From contig OY720634.1 in the NCBI GenBank assembly GCA_963169105.1, positions 118,394,430-118,458,429 of the forward strand: a stretch of DNA of 64,000 nucleotides, in the 5' to 3' direction. Below the pieces are notes generated by a model. That model searched no databases. It saw nothing but the letters and a program-made list of their open reading frames with translations, and was not told the origin of the DNA. Positions 14,201 through 26,200 of the stretch are shown piece by piece. How positions within the stretch are numbered: position 1 is the stretch's first letter; every line of letters begins with the position of its first letter. Both the position numbers and the translations under genes were made by a program. This DNA is from Ceriagrion tenellum. Lineage: Eukaryota; Arthropoda; Insecta; Odonata; Coenagrionidae.

Positions 14201-17200
14201 TAGTAACTGGTTTTGAGGTACAATTTAAACAGTCTAGTACATATACCAATACACCTCTTGATCGTTCTGCTTCATTGCAATGAGCAAAGATATTGTAACC
14301 TGGTATTTTATAGAGAGAAATTTCATATTCCTTTATCCAAATCTCGGTGAGAACAATTACTGTCGGCTTAAACGATAAGTTATACAAATTTATTACAAAG
14401 ATATCAAAATTTCTCCTCAAACTCCGTATATTCTGTTGAATCACAGTAACAATTTCAGTAGTGTTAAACAAAATATCTCCGGAAACCATAATAATTCACA
14501 AAAGTAAGGATCAAAGGTTTTTGACATCATCCATACTGGTAACAACAATTGCAGGCTCCTTTTCTACTTTTCTCAAATAAATTTTTCCACCGCGAATCCA
14601 AAGATACTTATAGTGCTTATCTTTCTGCACTATTCTAGCAGCGTTAAATACTTTACGTCTACCAGCACAAAGGGCCTCATTAATGTAAATAGGTACGTCA
14701 CTGGGAGGTACGCCTTCCAAGGTCAAGTGTCGAGTAGAAAAATTTCTTTTCACTCGGCGCTTGGCTAACAGGTTATCCCTTACGTGCTGATTCAGAAATC
14801 GCACATGTATCCCTCCTGGTTCCCCGTTAGATTTCTTTTTAGCTCGGTAGCAGTAGTCAATTTGGCTGTCACTTATTTCTACATCAAGTGCAGCACAAAT
14901 TTTACCCACTACTACTTTCAAATTTCCGTCACCTTGGCTAGGGATGCCATGAATTTCCACATTATTACCTAGCATGCGTTGCTCAAGGTCATCAGAACGG
15001 TTTAGTGCGTCAGACAGTTGCTTCTTAAGCACCACATTTTCGCTTTGCAAATCGGCAATTTGATTTAAACATTTCTCTAATTTTTCACCCTGCGATTCAA
15101 TTAACTTTAAACTATCTTCCAATTTGTCGTACAACTTATTTATAGTGTCCCCGAGGTTTTTCTCAGTGATCTTTAGTTCATTTTTAACCTCTTGGAACAT
15201 ATCAAAGATTTCCTGAAGGGATTTACCTTCCGATTTGCTTCTGTCCAACCGGGATGTCTTTTGTAAATTTTGGCAGTCCACACATTTCCAGGATTGTCCA
15301 CTTGCTTCAATCCCTTCGATGTCATCCTTGGTCAGCGACTCCTGTAGACAAAATCCATGGAAGGTCTTACGGCAGGTATCGCACTTGATGCAAGTTGTAC
15401 TCCTTGTAGACTTTTTACACTCTGCACACGAACTCATGCCAGAAAGATGTAGTAGGCCTGGCGGACAGAACTTCTCAGTAACTCGATCGACCGAACTCGA
15501 TGTAATGTACTTTGTTTTAAACAAATTAAGCTTCCACTCAATGAAGGCAACTATTTTCACACATATAGCCGGAAACTAAATGGCTCACAACCAGCAATGC
15601 ATAGCCTTGAGTCAACCGCACGGAGTGAGAACACATCCACACTCGACGGGAGCGGAACACGAACTGGTGCATCTGTCACTCATATCATGGGAAGAAAGAC
15701 CTTCGTTGGGACCTTTTTCCTTGAGGAAAGAGGTGATGTTTTGCAGAAATGTGGGGTTGGGATCATTTTGGACGGGCTGGTAGGAAGAGGCATCCGACAA
15801 CTGCCGGAGAGCTTCATTTAGATAGTCAGAAGAGTTTAGTACAACTACCGTGGAACCTTTGTCGGAAGGAGTAATGACAATATTAGGGTCGCGGGTGAGG
15901 CTTTTTAGGGCAGAAATTTCGGAGGGAGAAAGATTGGGAGTAGGTTTGAGGGAGTGGAGGAAAGAGGGTTCAGTTTTATATATATATTGGTTCAGCCCCT
16001 CTATCTTGGGCGGCTGGAGCAATCCTTTCTCTCTGGTTATCCTTTAAAACCCCTGTTGTGGCTCCGCTACATTGACGATATTTTTCTTCTTTGGCCTCAT
16101 GGTACCGATTCTCTAAATACTTTCCTTTCTGATATCAACAATTCTCACTCCCTGTCGTTCACATATACTATCTCTAATTCCAATATCACCTTCCTTGATG
16201 TTTACATTAAATTATCAGACCTGAATTTTCAGACCTCCGTTCACATTAAACCCACGAATAAACAACAATATCTTCACTATAGTAGCTGCCACCCCTCCCA
16301 TACCAAACGCTCTCTTCCCTTCTCACTATCCATCCGAGGCCATCGTATTTATAGTAATCCAGATTCGCTCAATTCATTTCTTACCAACCTTCACCACTCG
16401 CTCCTCAAGCGTGGCTACCCAGAATCCCTTCTCGTTAAAAAAACCAGGAAAAATTGTCCCTCCACCAAACCTCCCCCCACTAAAGACTCCCGCATCCTTT
16501 CTATTTGCACTACGTATTTCCCGGGTGTTCAGTCTATCAATTTTATCCTTAAAGATCTCTTTCCCATTCTGAAAAACCACTCCTCCACTTCAAAAATTTT
16601 CTCCCAGCCACCCTCAATCACATACAAGCGTCCTCCTAACTTGTCCGATATATTCAAATCCACGAAGCCTCTTTCCAAAATCCCTGCTGCATCTAAACCC
16701 ACCTACTCCCCTTGTAATCGTCCCCGGTGCAAATTATGTCCAATCTTCAGTTCCTCCCCTCATCCCAACCCCTCCATCGCCTCCTTCCTCAACCCTCTTC
16801 TCTCCTCTTGCGTCACCAGCAATGTCGTTTACCACCTACAATGTAAGCTATGCCCAAGCTTCTATGTCGGAAAAAGCTCCACCCCCCTTAATATACATAT
16901 CAATAATCACCGAGCCAATTGTAAAAACCCATATCAATCTGCTTCCCTTCCCGTGGCGATCCACGCCTCTCATCACAACTAATCTTTCGACAATTGCTGC
17001 AATGTCTCAGGTCTGTACTCCCTTCCACTATCTGCTTCCACTATTGATGTAAATTCTGTAGAGCTCTCACTAATTTGGCTCTATCACGCGTTCCTCCCCC
17101 CCGGCATCAATATCTTTCACTAATCCTCCTCTCATTCCCTTCTCCTTCCTCCTCCCCCCACCTCTCCCTCCATTCTATCCTTTACCCGTCATTACCTACT

Positions 17201-20200
17201 AATTTCTGACGAAGGCGGTTGTGTCCGCCGAAATATCTAAACATATATGTGAGTTTTTCTTTTTTGTGTTTTCTCTGTGTGTCTGCCAGTCACGCCTGTG
17301 ACATTTATATATATATATACGATGATGGAGGAGATAGACACACAAAAAAGAGACGATCACACTTACATAGCTAGCTTTCGGAACTAGTCCGTCTTCAAGG
17401 CGTATCACGGAACAAATGTCGTGTTCGCTGGGGAGGATAGAGGTAGGAGGGTCGGTAGGTTAGGGGAGGGGGGAAGGGGTTTTTCCCGGCGGTTGAAGAA
17501 CGGTTCTTGAAAAGGGGAATTTTTACCAGCTCGTGTCTTGGCCGGAGAGAGCGGAAAGGGTCGAAGTGGACTGGGGGTAAATGGAAAAGAACGGGAAGCG
17601 TGCAATTAATGTAATTTATTTAATCCGGGCGCGGCGTACGATTTTAGCAACCAGATTAAGGCCTGCTCCTTCTGGCGCACTTCAATTAACGGGGCGTCCG
17701 GGGGAAGGGAGAGCAATATTGCCACCTCGAAGCACTTGTCAAAAGACAAGCCATGTTTCCGCACATGAGTAGGGACGGGGAAAGTGGAAGATGAGTCTTT
17801 ATAGGTGCAAAGATGATTATTGATTCTGATATTAAGGGGTGTAATGCATTCGCCCACATAAAAACCGGGACATAGTTTGCATTGTAAAACATAAACCAAG
17901 TTGTGGGAGTCGCAAGAGCCGGAGGCTTTGATGTCGAATGGCGTCTCTATGTTGGGACTCTGAAAAGAGGATATGGAGCGGAACATGTTGCGCGTTTTGC
18001 ACCGTGGCTTGTTCTATCTGTGTGGTGGGACGTGGAGTGTCATTCTATGTACCTTCCAGCGAAGAATTGGAGCGAAGATTGGGTAGGTTAGGTGGACGTC
18101 TGAAGCATACTGTGGGGCATTTGGGTGGGAGATTGCTGTCGATCTGTTAGTATCTAAAATTGGGAATAAGTCTTTGAGGATGGTCTTGAGTTTTTGGACG
18201 CCAGGAAAGTATGTGATGTGAAGATTTAGGGCTTCCAGGGGGTTCTTTTCTACGTGCGGTGAAATTAGCAGAGGAGGGTAAAATACGTTTTTTTAGAAGT
18301 GGCTCGGGATAATTTCTATTGGATAAAGAATTGTGAAGCTTATCAAGGTATTCATGAATTTTTTCTTTGGAATTGCAAATCCGGTGGCCACGGATCGACA
18401 GCGAATAAGGAATTGAGTGCTTAGTGTGTTTGGAATGGCAGCTGTTGTAATGCAAATACAGTTGTTTATTAGAGGGCTTGATATGGACCGAAGTCTCAAA
18501 GGTGTTATTATTTGTGATGGAAATGTCGATGTCGAGAATGGTGATTTGAGAAGGAGAAGTGGCCGATGTGAAGCGAATGGGTGAGAACTGATTTAGAGAA
18601 CTGAGGAAGTTCGCCAGGGTATCCTCGCCGTGGGTCCATATGATGAAAATATCATCAATGAATCTAACCCAGAGCTCCGGTTGTAATTCCTGGGAGGCGA
18701 GGAAATCACTTTCGAGCTTTCCCATGAAGAGATTGGAATAGGAAGGGGCCATTCTTGTGCCCATGGCCGTTTCCTTGGCTTGAAGAAAGAAACGCCCATT
18801 AAAAGTGAAGTCGTTGTGTTTCAGAATGAATTCAACTAGCTTGATAAGGAAGTTGGTGGAGGGAATGCGAGGGTTATTTCTTCTCGAAAGGAAATGGGAT
18901 ATGGACTGTAGACCTTCATGGTGAGGAATCGAGGTGTACAATGAAGTAACATCCACCGTAGCCATGATGACGCTTTTGATAGAGGGAATATTTACTGCCT
19001 TCAGGATGTCTAGGAAGTGATAGGAATCACGAAGGAAGGAAGGGAGTTTAGCAACTATAGGCTGAAAAAGATAGTCCACGAAGGCAGATATGCGCTCCGT
19101 TGGGGAATTGCAGTTGGAGATGATAGGGCGTCCGGGGACGCCTTCTTTGTGTATTTTGGGAAGGAGATAGAAATACGGGGTTTTGAAGTGAGTGGGCGAG
19201 AGAATATTGATGTCGGACTTGGAGAGTCCTTCATCAGGGCCTGTTGAAATTAAGAAGTCATGTATTTCCGCTTGATACGCCGCAGTTGGATCTTCTGTGA
19301 GTGGGAGATAGGAAGAAACATCACCGAGTTGTCGCATTGCTTCGGCGACATAATCCTCCCTATCTTGAACCACAACGGTTAATCCCTTATCCGCTTTACT
19401 GATGGTAATGTTGGGATTGCGGCGGAGGCGACTGAGAGATGACAATTCCTCTCTGTTAAGGTTTGGGGCAGGAGTGAGGGAATTGAGAAACTGAGGATCT
19501 GACACACGACTTAAAATTTGGTTGCAGAATACCTCGATTGGGTGATTATTGGCCAAAGATTTAGGTTCATAGTTGGATTTAGGACGAAATTTGTTGATGG
19601 CCGGGTTTAAATTTGATGAATTGAAAAATTCCCCTTTTCAAGAACCGTTCTTCAACCGCCGGGAAAAACCCCTTCCCCTACACGATGCTGATAGGATGGA
19701 GGAGATAGATACACAAAAAAAGAGACGATCACACTTACATTGCTAGCTTTCGGAACTGGTCCGTCTTCGAGGCGTATCACGGCTCAAATGTCGTGTGCGC
19801 TGGTTAGGATAGGTGTAGGAGGGGCGTTAGGATAGGGAAGGGGGGAAGGGGTTTTTCCAGGCGGTTGAGGAACGGCTCTCGAAAAGGGAATTTTGTCAGC
19901 TCGTGTCTGGGCAGGAGAGAACGGAAAGGGTCGAGATGTGGAATTCCGAAGTGAGGGGGGGGGGGAGAAAGCGGGGGGTTAAGCGGAAGAGAACGGGAAG
20001 CGTGCAGTCAATGTATTTTATTTAATCCGGGCGCGGCGCACGATTTCAGCAACCAGAATAATGCCTGTTCCTTCTAGCGTATGTACTTCAATTAACGGGG
20101 CGTCCGGGGTAAGGAGAGCAATATTGCCACCTCGAAGCACATGTCAAAAGACAAGCCATGTTTCCGCACATGAGTTAGGACGATGGAAAGTGGAAGATGG

Positions 20201-23200
20201 GACTTTACAGGTGCACCGATGATTATTAATTCAAATTTTAAGAGGCGAAATGCATTCGCCCACATAAAAACCGGGACATAGTTTGCATTGTAAAACATAA
20301 ACCAAGTTGTGGGAGTCGCAAGAGCCGGAGGCTTTGATGTCGAATGGCGTCTCTATGTTGGGACTCTGAAAAGAGGATATGGAGCGGAACATGTTGCGCG
20401 TTTTGCACCGTGGCTTGTTCTATCTGTGTGGTGGGACGTGGAGTGTCATTCTATGTACCTTCCAGCGAAGAATTGGAGCGAAGATTGGGTAGGTTAGGTG
20501 GACGTCTGAAGCATACTGTGGGGCATTTGGGTGGGAGATTGCTGTCGATCTGTTAGTATCTAAAATTGGGAATAAGTCTTTGAGGATGGTCTTGAGTTTT
20601 TGGACGCCAGGAAAGTATGTGATGTGAAGATTTAGGGCTTCCAGGGGGTTCTTTTCTACGTGCGGTGAAATTAGCAGAGGAGGGTAAAATACGTTTTTTT
20701 AGAAGTGGCTCGGGATAATTTCTATTGGATAAAGAATTGTGAAGCTTATCAAGGTATTCATGAAGTTTTTCTTTGGAATTACAATTCCAAAGAAATTGGG
20801 TGAATTCCAAAGAAAGTGGGGGGGAGAATATATATAGGGGGACGGGGGGGAGAACTCAAAATAGGGGGAGAAACCCCACGCTTTCTTCCCCCCCCCCCAC
20901 CCTCACTTCGGAATTCCACTTCGACCCATTCCGCTCTCACCAGCGGAAGAGACGTGGGCGGCGACAGGGAGGGAAACGGAAATGGAAGGTGGATTATTGC
21001 AACTAGAGCGGTGGCCCATCGTGCGGGTGTTAAGCGGAGTCGTAGTCAAACCAATGTAGAAGCTAGGGCATAGTTGCCAGAGGAGGATATAAACAACATT
21101 TTGGGAAATTCAATAGAGTGGGGGGACGGACGGAAGATGAACGGCAAGGACTTTATCAGGCAGAGGCTGTGTGATATGAATGCCGCAGGTTTTGCAACGC
21201 GGGCGATTACAAGGCGTCGGAAGGGATTTAGAAGTTCTAAAGATTGATTTAGAAAGAGGTTTTGGTAATTTTAAAGAGGGCGGAGAGGTTGGGGGGGCTT
21301 CTAAAAGTGAGAGAAAGACAGCGGGGGAAAATTTTAGAGGTAGTAAGGTTGTTAGAGAGTATGGGGTAGAGGTGAGGTCGACGACGTTTATTTCAGGGCT
21401 TGATGTGGACTGAAGAGACAGAGAATTAAGGAAGTTCGTCAGGGTATCCTCACCTTGGGTCCAGATGATGAAAATATCATCAATGAATCTAACCCAGAGC
21501 TCCAGTTGTAATTCCTGGGTGGCGAGGAAGTTACTTTCGAGCTTTTCCTTGAAGAGATTGGCGTGAAGAGAAGGATCCTATGAAGAGAAGGATCACTTGA
21601 GTGACGACATATGAGTATATAAATGCCGCAAGGGGGCTGACAAAAAACATAGAAACACGAAAGAAAAAGTACTCACAAAAAAGCTCCTAATATTTCGATG
21701 ATGAAGCACTCTTCTTTATCAGAGTTGAGTAAACTGTGGTCATATTATGCTCTTCAAAACTCCAAATGGACAATAACTGCACTGTCTAAACTATATCTAG
21801 TTCATCATCTTGTATTTTGTTCTAAGCATACCTAACAGGGGTTAAATGTGAGCTTCGAGCTGGTAAAATACAGTTTAGAGAAAATAGTTTTAGCTAGATA
21901 TAGGGTCTGCCCCAAAAGTTTTGGTATTTTTTTCAAAAGTTCAAAAAATAATGTATTGAAAAATCTCTTTAGAACTTTGCAAAATATTCTCTTTCCGACT
22001 TAATGCACATTTTACAACGCTTCACACATGCCTCATAGGCTCTCTGGAAGACCTCAACGGGGTTCTCTCGTAGGCAGGCCGACGAAGTGTCTTTTATCGA
22101 CTCCTGAGTCCCGTGGTGGTGTCCTTTTAGAGTCCTCAATATCTAGGGAAATAAAAAGAAGTCCGATGGTGCCGAGTCGGCTGTACGGCGGCTAGGACAG
22201 CGTTGCCATAATCATTTGTGCAAGTTACTGGGAGAAAATGAGCACGGTGTGGCTCGACGCATTGTCTTGATCAAGGAGTGTATACTCCTAAGGGATCCAG
22301 TTACCACAAAGATCCTTTCGGACGCTCCGCACCCTGTTTCTCAACCGTTTGAGCACTTCACAGTAAAACTGGCCGTTCATTTGTGTAAATTTCTCGGGCT
22401 CGCCAGCGGGTAAGAAATTCATAGGCAGCCGACGTTTCGGGTTCCGACTCGTTACCCATTCTCAAGGCTACTAATGCGATCTTGAAAAGACGCTCTTAAA
22501 ATATTTTTAGACCATATGAACAACCAACATCCTAACATACAGTCCACTATGGAGATAGAGAAAAATAATTGAATCGCCTTTCTCGACGTCGTTATCCACC
22601 GAAAAGAAAATGGCAAGTTGGGGCATAGCGTTTACCGGAATGCGACGCATACAGATTTGTACCTAAATGGCCTTTGTCACCATCACCCCTCTCAACGCAG
22701 GGCTGTCCTCTCCACTCTCATATATCGTGCGAGGTCAATATCTGACGCAGAGAGTCTTCCTGCAGAATTGGACCACCTTCGGAAAACCTTCCGGAAAAAT
22801 GGATACGGAGAGCGGAAAATTTCGATGGCCTTCAAAAAGTCCGGTGGAAATTCACGAAAATCGGATTTGGAGGTTGACCGGCCTAAACCGACGGCCAGGG
22901 CCTTTTTGCCCTATGTATCTACCATATCCGGGAGAATTTTGAGGGTCCTGAAGAGGTACAACATCGAAAGCATCCATAAACCTATGGCCAGTTTAAGAGA
23001 CCCCCTTGTGAGGGCAAAGGACCCAGTTGGCCTCATGACTCCGGGGGTATATAAAATCCCATGCGAATGTGGTGAAGTCTACGTGGGAGAGACTGGGCGA
23101 ATTATATCCACTCGTCTGAAGGAACACCGTAGGCATATCCGGCATGGTCAGCCGGAAAAAAATCAGCAGTAGTTGAGCATAGCCTGAGTCGGGACCATAA

Positions 23201-26200
23201 GATCATTTGGGATGACACGACTGTTCTTTGGCGATCCGGCCAATTTTGGGATCGCTTAACCAAAGAGGCGATAGAGATAAGGTTGTGGAGGAAGAATTTC
23301 AACCGGGATACTGGTTACACGATCAACAGCTCTTGGAATAGAATTCTGAGAAGAATTCAGAACGCCAGAGCTAATTGTAAGTCTCCGCTGGTCAACGGTC
23401 CTCCACCACAACAATCGGGGCTCGACCAATCCCGCCCCGCCTAGCGCCAAATTAAACGGTCTTTTCAAGCCCGCATCAGTAGCCTTGAGAATCCGTAACA
23501 AAGATTATATAGATGCGTAACGGGTCGGCACCCGAAACGTCGGCTGCCGTTCCCATTTCTTACCCTTACCTTATTTCTTGCGTATGAATTTCTTACCCGC
23601 TGCCGAGCCCGAGAAATTTACACAAATGTTATTCGCCGGGAAAGTGTAAAATGGCTGTTCATTGTTTGCCTTTGTGGGGCAGTAAAAGCTATCCACCCCA
23701 CGGATACCCTATCTTTTAATTGAAATTCTCTCTCCCATGATTAATGTGCAGAAAAACAACACATACGACGGGCGTTATGAGGTGAAACTTGGCTGGGATG
23801 TGAATGGACCGAATCCAACGGTGGAGGGCGTCAAGCTTATGGGAAAAATTGTGAGATGGAACGAGTCTGAAACACTAGTCAATTGGTCTGGCGATAAATG
23901 CAACGTTCTAACTGGGACCGATGCCACCATATTCCCGCCTTTCCTCACCAAAGACTCCAGGATAGACATATTCAGCACAGATTTGTGCAGGTGAGAGCCT
24001 TTCCCTCTTTCAGTTGCTTTTACTGATGGTCTAAATTCTTTTTTATGCCTTGCCATGAATTAAGAAAGTTATTTATTTCGTCTCTAATTTACTGTTCGCA
24101 CTATCACAGTTATTATTCTACATTCATGAATTCCGTGGATTATCATTTGCTCCAACTGTGGCGTGTTTTCTGATGGATTACTTTCATAACAACAACCATT
24201 TCTATATTTAAAATCTATTAGGAACTCTTCATAACGTTGGCATGGAAATATACAATTTTCCACTCAATTTCACTGGAATATTCGTAATGTATGTATACTC
24301 TTCATATCTTAAATGGGATTTAGTATAAGAAAATACAGGTGTTATTTACTGTTTTTGGTGTTTTATTAAATATTTTTATGAAGGAAGCGTATGAGGAAAC
24401 ACGTCGGGAAAAATCAAACTGGACTTTACATAACCGTACAAAAATCGTCAACGATTAATTTTGTTTACACGAACCTACCTTTTATGTGTTCAATTGTCCT
24501 TTAATGTGAATAATGCATCGGAGTTGATGAATTCACTTCCAATGTTCGAATCTGATGTAATAAGTTGATATCTCGTACAAAAATATTAATATAAATACAA
24601 AGTTTAAACAAGCAGATACCAAAAATGCGATAAGTACATGATTCTCGACAGTGAAATTTTCATGTTACTATTATTTTTCGCAACTTGATTCTTTGGTACC
24701 GCTTGTGAATTAACTCATCTACTAACAGTTATTAGTACACCAGTAAGTATATTTAATGCATGAATCCATAAATTCAATAATTATAGTAAATTATGCCTTG
24801 CAGCGAAAACTTATCTACCAATTTTACTGCCAACCAATTAGCTAATAGTTCATTACGATACTAGTGACTTAAGTGGATCATTATTACACTACATGAAGTT
24901 AGCGCCCGAGCAAAGCGAGGGAGATAACACGCCGTGTGATAGGAGCCAATTAAGTCACGAGTATCGTATGCTACTTAATAGCTCCTGTGACTAAAATTCG
25001 CCGTTCTCTTCTGCGTAAGAATGTCATGAGTATGAATATTATAGATCAAAATTGACAATCAGTTATACATAGTTACCGTGGTTTACTCTTCATTTTCCGT
25101 TTTTTTTAGAGCTTTATGAGTATTATTTTACGAAGAATTTGCACCATCTATTTGTTTTTTTGCGGTAGAAGATTGTCTTACAACTAATGAGATAATTTGA
25201 GCTATCTATTGCAAGACAATCTTCCATCAAGTTTCGGAATTGTTTTTAAAAAAAATCAAAATTACAAATGCTGTTTAAGATGTGTTAGAAGATACAATTA
25301 AGCCAGTGGCATCTACATCTTCATTTGATCAAATTCATCGCATCATATTAAATGAACCGAATAAAAATATAGCCATTACTAGGAATTCCGAAACGTCTTC
25401 GAAACTCCATTTGATTCTAATAGAATTCAAAGTCGTATCACCTGAACCAAGATGACCAAATTTCAAAAGAATCCAGATATTGGCTTAAAATAACAAGATA
25501 TAATAGATGTAAATTCAAATAACTCTCTTATGCTCTAGTGATATAGTGCTTCGATAGACGGTGGTTCACATAAGTTAATATTTTATTTTTCTGATATTTA
25601 TAATAAAACTGTAAAATAAATGATAAAGAATGAGTCTAGGGATAAAGAGTTAAAAGATTCAATTTTTGTAACTAGAGATAATTCAAGTTCGTTTTGATTA
25701 TTTTTTTATTCAGATGCATAAATATAACATGAACCGCGCACTAAACTGTGATTTTAATCAATCATGCTTCTGGTAACCTATAGTTGTTAATTACTCGTTC
25801 GTGACTTGAGTGCTTTGAAAAGTTGTCCATTGCACGGCCGAGGCAGCTAGCTGTGTAGCGAGTAGCATACTCGATCACTGTAGACCTTTTTTAGGATAGA
25901 GGGTAGGGTAGAGAGTAGGTCAACTAATGGGTCGAATCAGGTACCATCGCGAACAATATTTAATTGAAAAAATATCCAAGAAAGTGTTAAGTCTAAAGAG
26001 AACAGTAAGAGGCCAGTTTCAAAAAATAGCAGTAATGTAACTTGGAATATACCTAAGAAAGCGAGTTGTAATGAGAATACACTTTCCGGGAATACGCTCA
26101 CTGATAAATCCTTTTCTGTCGTGGTAGTAAATTGCCGTAGCTTAAGGAATAAAGTAGCTGACTTCTACCATCTAATTGAAACTACTGACGCAGACTTAAT

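Larger units (their letters stand above)
12069..15671 (-). mobile_element. Jockey/CR1-type LINE inserted into PLE A
   Basis: Order on the - strand: 5' UTR from about 15671, ORF1 (15560-14511), ORF2 endonuclease (14489-13710), reverse transcriptase (13580-12357) and a 3' UTR ending in TATCATATCATATC. The insertion splits PLE A between its N-terminal segment (15672-16016) and its RT core (12068-10150), both in the same orientation. The exact target duplication is unclear because the element tail and the target are similar (ATATCAT). Confidence 0.9.
17323..19682 (-). mobile_element. Penelope-like element C, nearly full length
   Basis: On the - strand: a 469-residue RT frame (19556-18147), then the GIY-YIG region (17986-17606) in another frame, then a 3' end with an AGCTAGCT/GAAA hairpin at 17400-17369. 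About 17465-17524 (TTTTTCCCGGCGGTTGAAG...) is inverted at 19623-19680, giving inverted terminal repeats of ~58 bp. PLE D follows in the same orientation, so the two form a tandem pair. The RT is open but is separated from the nuclease by a stop and a frameshift. Confidence 0.9.

Noticed and set aside
17903..20497. Identical 62-codon frames at 17903 and 20309 on the + strand
   Set aside because: They are antisense shadows of the duplicated PLE block, not genes.
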